Shown here piece by piece: positions 51,868 through 60,266 of a stretch of 64,000 nucleotides of DNA (the stretch's first letter is position 1; every line of letters begins with the position of its first letter). The position numbers and the translations under genes were made by a program. The notes under the pieces are model-generated. The model searched no databases, was not told the origin of the DNA, and saw only the letters and a program-made list of their open reading frames with translations. The DNA lies in the NCBI RefSeq assembly GCF_028807635.1, contig NZ_JARBAX010000001.1, forward strand, positions 1,687,001 through 1,751,000. Direction: 5' to 3'. The stretch comes from Streptomyces spiramyceticus (GTDB taxonomy: Bacteria > Actinomycetota > Actinomycetes > Streptomycetales > Streptomycetaceae).

Positions 51868-52800
51868 ATGACGACTGGCTGGAAAGCGAGCGACATCCCC
51901 GACCAGAGCGGCCGTACGGCCGTGGTCACCGGGGCAAACAGCGGCATCGGACTCGTGACGGCGCGCGAACTGGCCCGCCGGGGCGCGCGCGTCGTCCTCG
52001 CGTGCCGCAGCGAGGCCCGCGGCAAGGAGGCCGTGGCCCGGATCGTCAGGGAGGTCCCGGACGCGGCCGCCGAGTTCGCGCCCCTCGACCTCGGCGACCT
52101 GGGCTCCGTACGCGAGTTCGCGAGCTCTTATCCGTACGACCGCCTCGACCTTCTCGTCAACAACGCGGGCGTCATGGCCCTGCCGTACGGAAAGACCGCC
52201 GACGGCTTCGAGACCCAGTTCGGCGTCAACCACCTCGGGCACTTCGCCCTCACCGGACTGCTGCTCCCGAAGCTGCTCCGTACGCCCGACGCCCGCGTCG
52301 TGACCGTCTCCAGCGGCCTGCACGCCCTCGCCAACATCGACATGGGCGACCTCAACAGCGAGCGCGTCTACCGCCGCTGGATCGCCTACGCCCGTTCCAA
52401 GTCCGCGAATCTGCTGTTCACCCACGAACTGGCGCGACGGCTGGCCGCCGCCGGCTCCGACGTCGTCGCTGCCGCCGCGCACCCCGGCTACGCCGCCACC
52501 AATCTCCAGACCGCCGGCGTGAAGATGGAGGGCCGCAAGGGCGCCCAGCGCCTCGTCGAGTTCGGCAACCGGATCATCGCCCAGCCCGCCGAGTCGGGCG
52601 CCCTGCCCACGCTGTACGCCGCCACCGCGCCCGGCGTACGGCCCGATTCGTTCACCGGCCCGAGGATCCAGGGCCTGCGCGGAGCGCCCACACGGTCCTG
52701 GCGGGCCAAGTGGACGCTCAACGACATCGCGAGTGAGCGGCTGTGGGTGGCGTCCGAGCAGCTCACCGGGGTGTCGTACCCCGGCTCCCTCAATTCCTAG
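51868..52800 (+). CDS. short-chain dehydrogenase, retinol-dehydrogenase type
   Basis: 310 residues. Cofactor motif TAVVTGANSGIGLVTARELA, NNAG in DLLVNNAGVMALPYGK, catalytic Ser in VVTVSSGLHALAN and YxxxK in WIAYARSKSANLLFTHELAR. The long NRWLEF-type C-terminus seen in retinol dehydrogenase-like SDRs is present. NADP is the usual cofactor; substrate unknown. Separate promoter likely, 41 bases after nirD. Confidence 0.9.
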   Translation: MTTGWKASDIPDQSGRTAVVTGANSGIGLVTARELARRGARVVLACRSEARGKEAVARIVREVPDAAAEFAPLDLGDLGSVREFASSYPYDRLDLLVNNAGVMALPYGKTADGFETQFGVNHLGHFALTGLLLPKLLRTPDARVVTVSSGLHALANIDMGDLNSERVYRRWIAYARSKSANLLFTHELARRLAAAGSDVVAAAAHPGYAATNLQTAGVKMEGRKGAQRLVEFGNRIIAQPAESGALPTLYAATAPGVRPDSFTGPRIQGLRGAPTRSWRAKWTLNDIASERLWVASEQLTGVSYPGSLNS

Positions 52801-52832
52801 CTCCTCAGCAGTCCCGGCGAGAGACCGGGCGC

Positions 52833-53252
52833 TCAGCCCTGGGAGCCCTCGCCCGCTACGGCCGCCGGGTCCATCCAGATGACCTCCCAGGTGTGGCCGT
52901 CGGGGTCCTGGAAGGAACGGCCGTACATGAAGCCGTGGTCCATGGGCTCGTTCGCCGGGGAACCGCCGGACGCGAGGGCCGTGTCGGCCAGCTCGTCGAC
53001 CTTCGCGCGGCTCTCGGCGCTCAGCGCGAGGAGGACCTCCGTGGTCGTGCGGGTGTCGGCGATCTCCTTCTTCGTGAACTCCTTGAAGCGCGGCTCGGTG
53101 AGCAGCATGGCGAAGATGGTGTCGCTGATCACCAGACAGGCGGTCTTGTCGTCACTGAACTGGGGGTTGAACGAGAACCCGAGCTTGCTGAAGAAGGACT
53201 TCGTGGTGTCGAGGTCCGTCACCGGCAGGTTCACGAAAATCATCTGTGCCAT
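52833..53252 (-). CDS. VOC superfamily (glyoxalase-like) protein
   Basis: 139 residues with the paired beta-alpha-beta-beta-beta fold: MIFVNLPVTDLDTTKSFFSK at the start and FMYGRSFQDPDGHTWEVIWM at the end, a typical VOC terminus (DPDGHxWE). Likely a metal-dependent lyase or resistance-type protein; ligands cannot be read confidently. Lies convergent with the SDR gene and divergent from 53439. Confidence 0.9.
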   Translation of the reverse strand: MAQMIFVNLPVTDLDTTKSFFSKLGFSFNPQFSDDKTACLVISDTIFAMLLTEPRFKEFTKKEIADTRTTTEVLLALSAESRAKVDELADTALASGGSPANEPMDHGFMYGRSFQDPDGHTWEVIWMDPAAVAGEGSQG

Positions 53253-53438
53253 GAGCTGTCTCTCTTCTCTCGTTGGCGGTCTCTCGTTGTCGGTCGATGG
53301 GTAGACCCGGGGGCCCCACGAAACTCATCGCTCGAACCGAAACTCGCACGAAGAAATCCTCTCGGCGACTCCGGACCCGGCCCCCGGACACCCGCCTCCC
53401 GCCTTGCGGCGGCACGGGCCGCGGCCTAGCGTCGGGCC

Positions 53439-54044
53439 ATGAGCAGCGCCTCCGGCAAGAAGATCACCGAGAAGCTGTCGGGCGACGCGCTGAGCGCGTC
53501 GACGGGCCGGGACTGGGACGCGTGGTTTGCCGTGCTCGACGCGTGGCAGGCCACGGCCCGCACCCACACCGAGATCGCCCGCCACCTCGTCGAGACGCAC
53601 GGCGTCCCCGGCTGGCACGCCCAGTCGATCACCGTGGGGTACGAGCAGGAGCGCGGCATGCGCGAGGTGGGCCAGTCCGGTGAGGGCGACTGGCAGGTCT
53701 CCGTCAGCAAGACGGTGAACGCGCCACCGGAGCGGGTCACCGATGCGTTCACCGACGCCGCCCTGCGCCGCCGCTGGCTTCCGGCCGGTGAATTCACGCT
53801 CCGCACCCACCGCCCGGCCAAGTCGGTCACCGCGGACTGGGAATGGGGGTCCCCCCTGCTCGAGCGGAGTCGAGAGCTCGGGGGAGGCACGAGCCGCATC
53901 TCGGTGTATCTGACGCCCAAGGGACCGGAGAAGACGCAGGTCGGCCTGGGCCACACGAAACTCGCGGACGCGGACGCGGTGGAGGCGTACAAGACGTTCT
54001 GGAGGGACCGCCTGACCGCCCTCAAGACCCTGCTGGAGAGCTGA
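53439..54044 (+). CDS. DUF4287 plus SRPBCC-domain protein
   Basis: 201 residues. The N-terminal ~75 residues are a DUF4287-like part (GRDWDAWFAVLDAWQATART, HGVPGWHAQSITVGYEQERG). The C-terminal part is an AHSA1/SRPBCC fold (VSVSKTVNAPPERVTDAFTD, RRRWLPAGEFTLRTHRPAKS, AVEAYKTFWRDRLTALKTLL). Between ADWE and GTSRISVYL lies an in-frame insertion of about 14 codons, WGSPLLERSRELGG, encoded by a GC-rich imperfect palindrome that is absent from relatives as I know them. Function unknown. Confidence 0.8.
   Translation: MSSASGKKITEKLSGDALSASTGRDWDAWFAVLDAWQATARTHTEIARHLVETHGVPGWHAQSITVGYEQERGMREVGQSGEGDWQVSVSKTVNAPPERVTDAFTDAALRRRWLPAGEFTLRTHRPAKSVTADWEWGSPLLERSRELGGGTSRISVYLTPKGPEKTQVGLGHTKLADADAVEAYKTFWRDRLTALKTLLES
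53844..53886. repeat. palindromic REP-like insertion inside a CDS
   Basis: TGGGGGTCCCCCCTGCTCGA followed by GCGGAG and TCGAGAGCTCGGGGGAGG. It contains the nested inverted repeats GGGGGTCCCCC and CTCGA...TCGAG, and its outer parts CCCCCCTGCTCGA and TCGAGAGCTCGGGGG pair imperfectly. It resembles short palindromes that I recall recurring across Streptomyces genomes, and it adds a multiple of three to the reading frame. Confidence 0.6.
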
Positions 54045-54218
54045 CCGGTCGGTTCTGGCCAAAGGGTCGCGCGCAACAGGCCGACAGCAGACGCTTCCGC
54101 TTCATCGGTCGTTGATGCACCGTCAATCCGGGACTCCTAGGTTCCGGAAGCGCACCCCCCGCGACCCCGCCGCCCGACCGGTGCGGCAGGGACGGTCACG
54201 ATCCCCTGGAGTGATCAA

Positions 54219-55379
54219 GTGGAACGTCGTAGTTTCCTGCGTGGAGCGGTCGTCGGCGGCACGGCTGCGGCATTCGGCTACACCCTCATGCAAGGTGCGG
54301 CCTACGCGGCACCGGCCCAGCCGGGTCCGGGCCCGTACGGAGCGCTCGGCGCGGCAGACGCCAACGGCATCCAGCTCCCCAGCGGCTTCACCAGCCGGGT
54401 GATAGCCCGGTCCGGCCAGAAGGTCGGCTCCACCGCCTACACCTGGCACAACGCCCCTGACGGCGGCGCCTGTTTCGCCGACGGCACCGGCTGGATCTAC
54501 GTCTCCAACTCGGAGATCTCGTCCACCGGCGGCGCGGGCGCGGTCAAGTTCAACTCGTCGGGCACCATCACCGGTGCATACCGGATCCTGTCCAACACCA
54601 ACCGCAACTGCGCCGGCGGGGCGACTCCGTGGAACACCTGGCTGTCCTGCGAGGAGGTCAGCACCGGGTACGTCTACGAGACCGACCCGTGGGGCGTGAA
54701 CGCCGCCGTCCGCCGCGCCGCCATGGGCCGCTTCAACCATGAGGCGGCCGCCGCCGACCCGGTCCGCAAGGTGATCTACCTGACGGAGGACGCGTCGGAC
54801 GGCTGCTTCTACCGCTTCGTCCCGTCCACCTGGGGCAACCTCTCCTCCGGCACGCTGCAGGTCCTCAAGGCCGGTACGGCCACCTCCGGCAGCTTCACCT
54901 GGGCGAACGTGCCCGACCCCGACGGCTCCCCCACCCCCACCCGCGACCAGGTCTCCGGCGCGAAGCTCTTCAACGGCGGCGAGGGCTGCCACTACGCCAA
55001 CGACACCGTCTGGTTCACCACCAAGGGCGACAACCGCGTCTGGCAGCTCAACCTGACCGCCAGCACCTACGAGCTGGCCTACGACGACTCCCTGGTCGTC
55101 GGCGGCGGCGCCCCGCTGACCGGCGTGGACAACGTCACCGGCGCGTCCTCCGGCGACCTGTTCGTCGCGGAGGACGGCGGCAACATGGAGATCTGCATCA
55201 TCACGCCGGACGACGTGGTCGCGCCGTTCCTGCGGATCACCGGCCAGTCGAGCTCCGAGATCTGCGGCCCGGCCTTCTCGCCGAACGGCACGCGGTTCTA
55301 CTTCTCCAGCCAGCGCGGTACGAGCGGCAGCTCGTCCGGCGGCATCACCTACGAGGTGACGGGCCCCTTCCGCAGCTGA
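54219..55379 (+). CDS. Tat-exported PhoX/DUF839-like protein
   Basis: 386 residues from GTG 54219. Tat signal MERRSFLRGAVVGGTAAAFG with cleavage expected after AYAAPA. Beta-propeller-like repeats of the DUF839/PhoX type: AYTWHNAPDGGACFADGTGW, GATPWNTWLSCEEVSTGYVY, RFNHEAAAADPVRKVIYLTE, EGCHYANDTVWFTTKGDNRV and GDLFVAEDGGNMEICIITPD. PhoX members are Ca/Fe alkaline phosphatases; key residues could be partly conserved (the Cys in LSCEEVST binds iron in PhoX), but phosphatase activity should be tested. Secreted to the wall or medium. Confidence 0.85.
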   Translation: MERRSFLRGAVVGGTAAAFGYTLMQGAAYAAPAQPGPGPYGALGAADANGIQLPSGFTSRVIARSGQKVGSTAYTWHNAPDGGACFADGTGWIYVSNSEISSTGGAGAVKFNSSGTITGAYRILSNTNRNCAGGATPWNTWLSCEEVSTGYVYETDPWGVNAAVRRAAMGRFNHEAAAADPVRKVIYLTEDASDGCFYRFVPSTWGNLSSGTLQVLKAGTATSGSFTWANVPDPDGSPTPTRDQVSGAKLFNGGEGCHYANDTVWFTTKGDNRVWQLNLTASTYELAYDDSLVVGGGAPLTGVDNVTGASSGDLFVAEDGGNMEICIITPDDVVAPFLRITGQSSSEICGPAFSPNGTRFYFSSQRGTSGSSSGGITYEVTGPFRS

Positions 55380-55501
55380 CCGGCTCAGCAGGCCCAGCAC
55401 CCGCACCGCATCCGGGCACGGGCGCGTCGCACCTCACTGCGGCCCGCCCGTGCTCGGCACTGCCTTGGCCCACTGCGCCCGTGCCCGGCACTGCCCGCCC
55501 T

Positions 55502-56566
55502 CTACTGCCGCACCCGCCCGGCGACACACCCCTCCGCCACGTTCGGCGAGGCCGTCAGCGCCTCCGCCGGGGCCCCGCCCCGCAGCAGCGCCGCACCCAG
55601 CGGCGTCATCGTGTGCAGTACGGAGTTGCCGTGCCGCAGGGTGACGACCAGGCCGGCCTCGCGCAGTACGCACGCGTGCTGGCTCGCCGAGGCCAGCGAG
55701 ACGCCCGCTCTGCGGGCGAGTTCACTCGTCGTACAGCCGCCTCCGATGGCTCCCAGGACCGCCGAGCGGGTGTGTCCGACGAGGCGGCCCAGGGAGGTGC
55801 TGGGGGCGTCGGCGGGGGCCGGGGCGCCGGTGTCGGTCACGGGGTAGACCAGGACCGGGGGCAGGTCGGGGTCGCGGTAGACCACGGGGGTGCCGCGGCA
55901 GAAGAAGGACGGCTGGAGCAGCAGACCGCGGCCGTCCAGGTGCAGATCGCGGTCGACCGGATAGTCGGCCTCCAGGACCGGCGGGCACCAGCGCAGCATC
56001 GGCGGGAGGGTGTCGAGGAGTTCGTCCGCGCCGCCGTCGAGCAGGGCGCGGCCGCGGACCGCCCGGTCCGCTTCGATACGGGCCTGGATGTACGGCCAGT
56101 ACGGCTCCACGGCGGCGCGGTGGTATCCGCGCAGGGCGCCGGTGAGCCGGCCGACGGCGTCGCTGCGGCCGTCCGCGAGCGGGGTGAGGCGCACCGGCGG
56201 GGAGGAGCGGTCCTGGGACGGGCACGTACCGTCCGACCGGTGTGCGGCGGCGAGCAGGCCGATTTCGGCGCGCAGCCGATCGGGGGCTGTGGCGCGTACG
56301 GCTTCGAGGCCCGCGTCAATGCCGCTCAATCCTTCACGCGGTGTCAGGAAATCCGGGAAATAGCCCCGGTTCGGCACCAAGGCGGCCAGCAGTCGTGTTT
56401 CACCATTCAACCGAGTACGGGATTCCTGACGCCATTCTCCGAAGACCTTGACGCCACGCCGGTCTCGCAATCGGTGAAAACTCAGAATCGTTTCCCACAG
56501 CGCATCGGGCCGGGGAGCCAGCCGTATACGGGAAAGGTCCACACCTGAGAAATGGACTCGTAGCAC
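55502..56566 (-). CDS. ArsR-type winged-helix regulator with long N-terminal domain, paralogue
   Basis: 354 residues from GTG 56566. Same layout as 32669-33706: start LRVHFSGVDLSRIRLAPRPD, PDFLTPREGLSGIDAGLEAV, YHRAAVEPYWPYIQARIEAD, QPSFFCRGTPVVYRDPDLPP, then helix-turn-helix LGAIGGGCTTSELARRAGVS and [22 protein letters not shown]-terminal tail of 25 residues is extra. Ligand and targets unknown; convergent with the PhoX-like gene. Confidence 0.82.
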   Translation of the reverse strand: MLRVHFSGVDLSRIRLAPRPDALWETILSFHRLRDRRGVKVFGEWRQESRTRLNGETRLLAALVPNRGYFPDFLTPREGLSGIDAGLEAVRATAPDRLRAEIGLLAAAHRSDGTCPSQDRSSPPVRLTPLADGRSDAVGRLTGALRGYHRAAVEPYWPYIQARIEADRAVRGRALLDGGADELLDTLPPMLRWCPPVLEADYPVDRDLHLDGRGLLLQPSFFCRGTPVVYRDPDLPPVLVYPVTDTGAPAPADAPSTSLGRLVGHTRSAVLGAIGGGCTTSELARRAGVSLASASQHACVLREAGLVVTLRHGNSVLHTMTPLGAALLRGGAPAEALTASPNVAEGCVAGRVRQ

Positions 56567-56983
56567 CGAAACCCCATCTGTTGCATCCGCAATCGCCCCC
56601 GCAACTGAGTATGCATGCCATCACAGGCCGTCACCAAGGGCTTTCGGCCACAGTTGAAACGCATCGCGGCAGCCCTGCGCCAACCGAAATGCTGTTCCCC
56701 GTCGGGCACGAACCAGAGCCACCGGAAAGACACAGTGAAGGCCGTGGGGGGCTTTGCTGCGTCTGGCGGCGGTCGGCGAAGGTTGCGGCTACGTGTCGGA
56801 CAGAGGTATCGGGATGCGGTCGGCGGGTGGGGATCCGACGACCGCATCCTGCCTCTGCTTTCAGGAAAGAATGGCGTAATTCAACTCCTGTTCGGCGACC
56901 CCCGGGAGACCCCGGTGACGGCACGTTCACCAATGCCGCAAGGGAACCAACAAAAGCGCACCCGAAGCACCGCAGGAAAAGCC

Positions 56984-57020
56984 GAAGTGGCGACACCTCC
57001 GCACGAGGTGCCGCCACTTC
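56984..57020 (-). terminator. ppdK terminator hairpin
   Basis: Arms GAAGTGGCG-A-CACCTC and GAGGTG-C-CGCCACTTC with a five-base loop CGCAC, 140 bases downstream of the leftward ppdK stop, followed on the minus strand by GGCTTTTCC. Confidence 0.7.
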
Positions 57021-57021
57021 T

Positions 57022-57077
57022 GTGTATCGCCGTATCGATGGCCCGATGTATCGACGTATCGATCTGCCTACGTATCG
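57022..57077. repeat. cluster of GTATCG(A) motifs
   Basis: GTATCG occurs five times in 54 bases (57024, 57032, 57048, 57056, 57072), with ATCGAT palindromes in between. It lies between the ppdK stop and terminator, an unusual location for a regulator site. Confidence 0.6.
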
Positions 57078-57159
57078 GTGCATCGCCGGAGCCGCCGCCG
57101 GTTCGGTTGAGGGTGGGGTGAACCGACGGCAGCTCCGGTGGCCCGGTCGGGTGCCCGGT

Positions 57160-59901
57160 CTAGCGCGAGTCGCTGCCCGAGGACTGCGCCGCCGCGCGCC
57201 CCGCTTCGAGTCGCGCCACCGGGATCCGGAACGGCGAGCAGGACACGTAGTCCAGGCCCACCTCGTGGAAGAAGTGCACCGACTCCGGGTCGCCGCCGTG
57301 CTCGCCGCACACGCCGAGCTTCAGGTCGGGACGCGTCGCGCGCCCGGCCTCCACGGCGCTGCGTACGAGCGAGCCGACGCCGTCCCGGTCGATCGTCTCG
57401 AACGGGGAGACCCCGAAGATGCCCTTCTCCAGGTACGCCGTGAAGAAGCTCGCCTCGACGTCGTCGCGGGAGAAGCCCCACACGGTCTGGGTGAGGTCGT
57501 TCGTACCGAAGGAGAAGAACTGCGCGGCCTCGGCGATCTGGCCCGCCGTGAGGGCGGCGCGCGGCAGCTCGATCATCGTGCCGATGGTCAGCTTGAGGTT
57601 GGTGCCGGTGGCGGCCTCGACCTCGGCGATGACCTTGTCGGCCTCCTCGCGGACGATCTCCAGCTCCTGGACGGTGCCGACGAGCGGAATCATGATCTCC
57701 GGGCGCGGGTCGCCCTTGGCGTTCTTGCGGTGCGCCGCCGCCTCGGCGATGGCACGGACCTGCATCGCGAAGAGACCCGGGATGACCAGGCCGAGGCGTA
57801 CGCCGCGCAGACCCAGCATCGGGTTCTGCTCGTGCAGCTTGTGCACGGCCTGCAGGAGGCGCAGGTCGTTCTCGTTGGCGTCCTTGCGGGACTCGGCGAG
57901 CGCTACGCGCACCGACAGCTCGGTGATGTCGGGCAGGAACTCGTGCAGCGGCGGGTCCAGCAGCCGCACCGTCACCGGCAGTCCGTCCATCGACTCGAAC
58001 AGCTCGATGAAGTCGGCCTTCTGGAGCGGCAGCAGCGCACCCAGCGCCTGCTCGCGCTCGTCGTCCGTGTCGGCCAGGATCAGCCGCTCGACGAGCTCGC
58101 GGCGCTCACCGAGGAACATGTGCTCCGTACGGCACAGGCCGATGCCCTGGGCGCCGAAGCGGCGGGCGCGCAGGGCGTCCTCGGCGTTGTCGGCGTTGGC
58201 GCGTACGCGCAGGCGGCGGACCCGGTCGGCGTACGCCATGATCCGGTGAACGGCGGCGACGAGCTCGTCGGCGTCGTCGGCGCCGGCGTGCATGCGGCCC
58301 TCGAAGTACTCGACGACCGGGGACGGTACGACGGGTACCTCACCGAGGTAGACCTTGCCGGTGGAGCCGTCGATGGAGACGACGTCGCCCTCCTCGACGA
58401 CGATCCCGCCGGGGGCGGTCAGCCTGCGGCGCTTGGTGTCGACCTCGATCTCCTCGGCGCCGCAGACACAGGTCTTGCCCATGCCGCGGGCGACGACGGC
58501 GGCGTGCGAGGTCTTGCCGCCGCGCGAGGTCAGGATGCCTTCGGCGGCGATCATGCCGTCGAGGTCGTCAGGGTTCGTCTCACGGCGGATCAGGATGACC
58601 TTCTCGCCGGAACGCGACCACTTGACGGCGGTGTACGAGTCGAAGACGGCCTTGCCGACGGCCGCGCCCGGCGAAGCGGCGATGCCGCGCCCGAGCTTCT
58701 CGGTCTTCGCCTCTTCGTCGAAGCGCGGGAACATCAGCTGGGCGAGCTGCGCGCCGTTGACGCGCTGGAGCGCCTCGGCCTCGTCGATGAGGCCCTGGTC
58801 GACGAGCTGCGTGGCGATGCGGAAGGCGGCACCGGCGGTGCGCTTGCCGACGCGGGTCTGCAGCATCCACAGCTGGCCGCGCTCGATCGTGAACTCGATG
58901 TCGCAGAGATCCTTGTAGTGGGTCTCCAGCGTCTCCATGATCTGCATGAGCTGGTCGTACGACGCCTTGTCGATGTTCTCGAGGTCAGCGAGCGGCACGG
59001 TGTTGCGGATACCGGCGACGACGTCCTCGCCCTGCGCGTTCTGCAGGTAGTCGCCGTAGACGCCCTGGTGGCCGCTGGCGGGGTCGCGGGTGAACGCGAC
59101 GCCGGTGCCGGAGTCGGGGCCGAGGTTGCCGAAGACCATGGAGCAGATGTTGACGGCCGTGCCGAGGTCGCCGGGGATGCGCTCCTGGCGGCGGTACAGC
59201 TTGGCGCGGTCGGTGTTCCACGAGTCGAAGACCGCGTTTATGGCGAGGTCCATCTGCTCGCGCGGCTCCTGCGGGAAGTCCCGCCCGGCCTCGTCGGAGA
59301 CGATCTTCTTGAACTTGCGGACCAGCTTCTTGAGGTCGGCCGCCTCCAGGTCGGTGTCGACCGTGACCTTCTTGGCGTGCTTGGCCTGCTCCAGCGCCTC
59401 TTCGAAGAGCTCACCGTCGACGCCCAGCACGGTCTTGCCGAACATCTGGATGAGGCGGCGGTACGAGTCCCACGCGAAGCGTTCGTCGCCGCCGGCCTGC
59501 TTGGCGAGGCCGGTGACCGACTTGTCGGAGAGCCCGATGTTCAGGACGGTGTCCATCATGCCGGGCATGGAGAACTTGGCGCCCGAGCGGACGGAGACGA
59601 GCAGCGGGTTGTCGGCCTGGCCGAGCTTCTTGCCCATCTTCTGCTCAAGAGCGTCGAGGTGCGCGCTGACCTCGGCGCGCAGCGCCTCCGGCGCCTCGCC
59701 GCTCTCGAGGTAGACCTTGCACGCCTCGGTGGTGATCGTGAAGCCCGGGGGGACGGGCAGCCCGAGGTTGGTCATCTCGGCGAGGTTGGCGCCCTTGCCG
59801 CCCAGCAGGTCCTTGAGGTCCCTGTTGCCCTCGGTGAAGTCATAAACGAACTTCTGACCCTGGGGCTCGGTGGCTACCTGGGGTTCTTTGTTTTCCGACA
59901 C
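57160..59901 (-). CDS. ppdK: pyruvate phosphate dikinase
   Basis: 913 residues from GTG 59901 (GAGGAG upstream), the usual PPDK length. N-terminal ATP-grasp domain: KDLLGGKGANLAEMTNLGLP, SVRSGAKFSMPGMMDTVLNI. Central phosphohistidine domain: GGKTSHAAVVARGMGKTCVC with the catalytic His (about 470). C-terminal PEP/pyruvate barrel: ARGMGLCRTEHMFL-type motif IGLCRTEHMFLGERRE and catalytic Cys in LGVCGEHGGDPESVHFFHEV. Interconverts pyruvate, ATP and phosphate with PEP, AMP and PPi. A longer reading from 60174 exists but lacks family sequence upstream. Confidence 0.96.
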   Translation of the reverse strand: MSENKEPQVATEPQGQKFVYDFTEGNRDLKDLLGGKGANLAEMTNLGLPVPPGFTITTEACKVYLESGEAPEALRAEVSAHLDALEQKMGKKLGQADNPLLVSVRSGAKFSMPGMMDTVLNIGLSDKSVTGLAKQAGGDERFAWDSYRRLIQMFGKTVLGVDGELFEEALEQAKHAKKVTVDTDLEAADLKKLVRKFKKIVSDEAGRDFPQEPREQMDLAINAVFDSWNTDRAKLYRRQERIPGDLGTAVNICSMVFGNLGPDSGTGVAFTRDPASGHQGVYGDYLQNAQGEDVVAGIRNTVPLADLENIDKASYDQLMQIMETLETHYKDLCDIEFTIERGQLWMLQTRVGKRTAGAAFRIATQLVDQGLIDEAEALQRVNGAQLAQLMFPRFDEEAKTEKLGRGIAASPGAAVGKAVFDSYTAVKWSRSGEKVILIRRETNPDDLDGMIAAEGILTSRGGKTSHAAVVARGMGKTCVCGAEEIEVDTKRRRLTAPGGIVVEEGDVVSIDGSTGKVYLGEVPVVPSPVVEYFEGRMHAGADDADELVAAVHRIMAYADRVRRLRVRANADNAEDALRARRFGAQGIGLCRTEHMFLGERRELVERLILADTDDEREQALGALLPLQKADFIELFESMDGLPVTVRLLDPPLHEFLPDITELSVRVALAESRKDANENDLRLLQAVHKLHEQNPMLGLRGVRLGLVIPGLFAMQVRAIAEAAAHRKNAKGDPRPEIMIPLVGTVQELEIVREEADKVIAEVEAATGTNLKLTIGTMIELPRAALTAGQIAEAAQFFSFGTNDLTQTVWGFSRDDVEASFFTAYLEKGIFGVSPFETIDRDGVGSLVRSAVEAGRATRPDLKLGVCGEHGGDPESVHFFHEVGLDYVSCSPFRIPVARLEAGRAAAQSSGSDSR

Positions 59902-60152
59902 GGGTCTCGACTCCTCGAGGACGCGGTGGCTGCCCTGACGGCGAGGAACATACCCAGATCGAAGGTGCCTGGGTACGTCCACCTGACTGTCATGCGGCCT
60001 TAACCACTCGTCCGCCAGCAGATCTAAAGTGATCAACTTGCTGGGGCCGACATGGGCATTCGTTCGAGAGTTGTACACATAAACACACTCAGCATCCATC
60101 ATCGCCCATATGGTCACCACACAGTGACGAAAGCTTTGATCGATCAAAACAA
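59902..60152. promoter_or_regulatory. ppdK upstream region with palindromes
   Basis: About 250 bp before the ppdK start. It contains a perfect 14-bp palindrome TTTGATCGATCAAA (60135-60148) and an inverted repeat GTCAC-CACACA-GTGAC (60113-60128), both in an AT-richer stretch that is likely the promoter and operator of ppdK. The regulator is unknown. Confidence 0.5.
60135..60148. repeat. 14-bp perfect palindrome upstream of ppdK
   Basis: TTTGATCGATCAAA, adjacent to the dusB terminator. Could be a dimeric regulator site; AT-rich for this genome. Confidence 0.45.
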
Positions 60153-60179
60153 AAAAGGTGGCACCCAGTGCCACCTTTT
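60153..60179 (-). terminator. dusB terminator hairpin
   Basis: Perfect 12-bp arms AAAAGGTGGCAC and GTGCCACCTTTT with loop CCA, 88 bases downstream of the dusB stop; A/T tracts on both edges make it effective for either strand. Confidence 0.85.
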
Positions 60180-60266
60180 GAGAGATGCAATCGGGCCCGC
60201 ACCGCTCATCTGAGCAAACTTAGCATCAGGCGTGGCGAGGATCACGTCTCGAATGAGCGCGGAATC

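Larger units (their letters stand above)
56567..57159. other. gene-poor interval with terminator and GTATCG repeats
   Basis: 593 bp between the ArsR-type gene and ppdK. It carries the regulator promoter at its left, the ppdK terminator at 56984-57020 and a cluster of GTATCG motifs at 57022-57077. Frames open here on both strands have low-complexity Arg/Pro-rich products and no family-like sequence, so I call no gene. Confidence 0.55.

Noticed and set aside
56581..60003. 1140-codon open frame on the + strand opposite ppdK
   Set aside because: It mirrors the strongly conserved ppdK gene codon by codon; long antisense frames are normal in GC-rich DNA. Its product is low-complexity Val/Asp/Arg with no domain.
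60113..60128. CRP-type binding site before ppdK
   Set aside because: The repeat is GTCAC-N6-GTGAC, the inverse order of the TGTGA-N6-TCACA or GTG-N6-CAC pattern, so I list it only as an inverted repeat.
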